Assembly (NCBI RefSeq): GCF_000955955.1
Contig: NZ_JYJG01000288.1
Location: forward strand, 1 to 15,248
Origin: Lentzea aerocolonigenes
Lineage (GTDB): Bacteria > Actinomycetota > Actinomycetes > Mycobacteriales > Pseudonocardiaceae
Direction: 5' to 3'
DNA: 15,248 nt
A program made the translations under genes and the position numbers. Every line of letters begins with the position of its first letter. Positions within the stretch are counted from its first letter, which is position 1. Shown one piece after another: positions 15,244 through 15,248 of the stretch. The notes beneath the pieces are model-generated. The model searched no databases and had not been told where the DNA came from. It was given only the letters and a program-made list of their open reading frames with translations.

Positions 15244-15248
15244 TGTCC

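Noticed and set aside
1..15248. CRISPR array, tRNA/rRNA, insertion sequence or attachment site
   Set aside because: No regularly spaced repeats, tRNA-like folds, transposase motifs or long terminal repeats were seen on either strand.

Overview
The window is GC-rich DNA with G or C at most third codon positions. It has tightly packed genes, an N-terminal-HTH NB-ARC regulator, an HxlR-SCP2 regulator and a type I polyketide synthase. Together these point to a filamentous actinomycete. Something in or near the Pseudonocardiales would fit, but that is inference only. There are eleven protein genes, no RNA gene, no insertion sequence and no CRISPR array. No gene-free stretch is longer than about 160 bases.

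Region 1 (1-7255, plus strand) is the right-hand end of a polyketide gene cluster. It reads: the C-terminal part of an unidentified, possibly halogenase-like protein; a type II thioesterase; a one-module type I PKS (KS-AT-DH-KR-ACP, 1827 aa, iterative type by architecture); and a 7Fe ferredoxin. The first three genes overlap by ATGA and the ferredoxin starts 4 bases after the PKS stop, so they form one transcript whose promoter lies left of the window. A strong 19-bp stem-loop at 7264-7306 closes the operon and also serves the convergent hydrolase gene.

Region 2 (7313-9834) holds small accessory genes: a haloalkane-dehalogenase-like hydrolase (minus), a divergent HxlR-type regulator with an SCP2-like C-terminal half (plus), a stand-alone SCP2 protein (minus) and an NTF2/SnoaL-like protein (plus). 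The divergent gaps contain probable control elements. One is an AT-rich island with a near-palindrome. The other is a helically phased array of TTAC/GTAA half-sites.

Region 3 (9914-15243) pairs a minus-strand HTH plus NB-ARC ATPase regulator with a divergent three-gene operon. The regulator carries four TTA leucine codons; none was seen in the other genes. The operon encodes an OsmC-family protein, a two-dinucleotide-site flavoprotein (NAD_binding_9 type), and a fusion of a histidine phosphatase with a ten-helix membrane domain resembling bile-acid:sodium symporters (BASS). Adjacent genes overlap by ATGA and GTGA. I do not recognise this operon as a described system, and it is the best candidate for new biology in the window. 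A plausible model is that a phosphorylated or thiol/peroxide-sensitive intermediate is oxidised by the flavoprotein, then dephosphorylated and moved across the membrane by the fusion protein, under TTA-dependent control. That model is inference.
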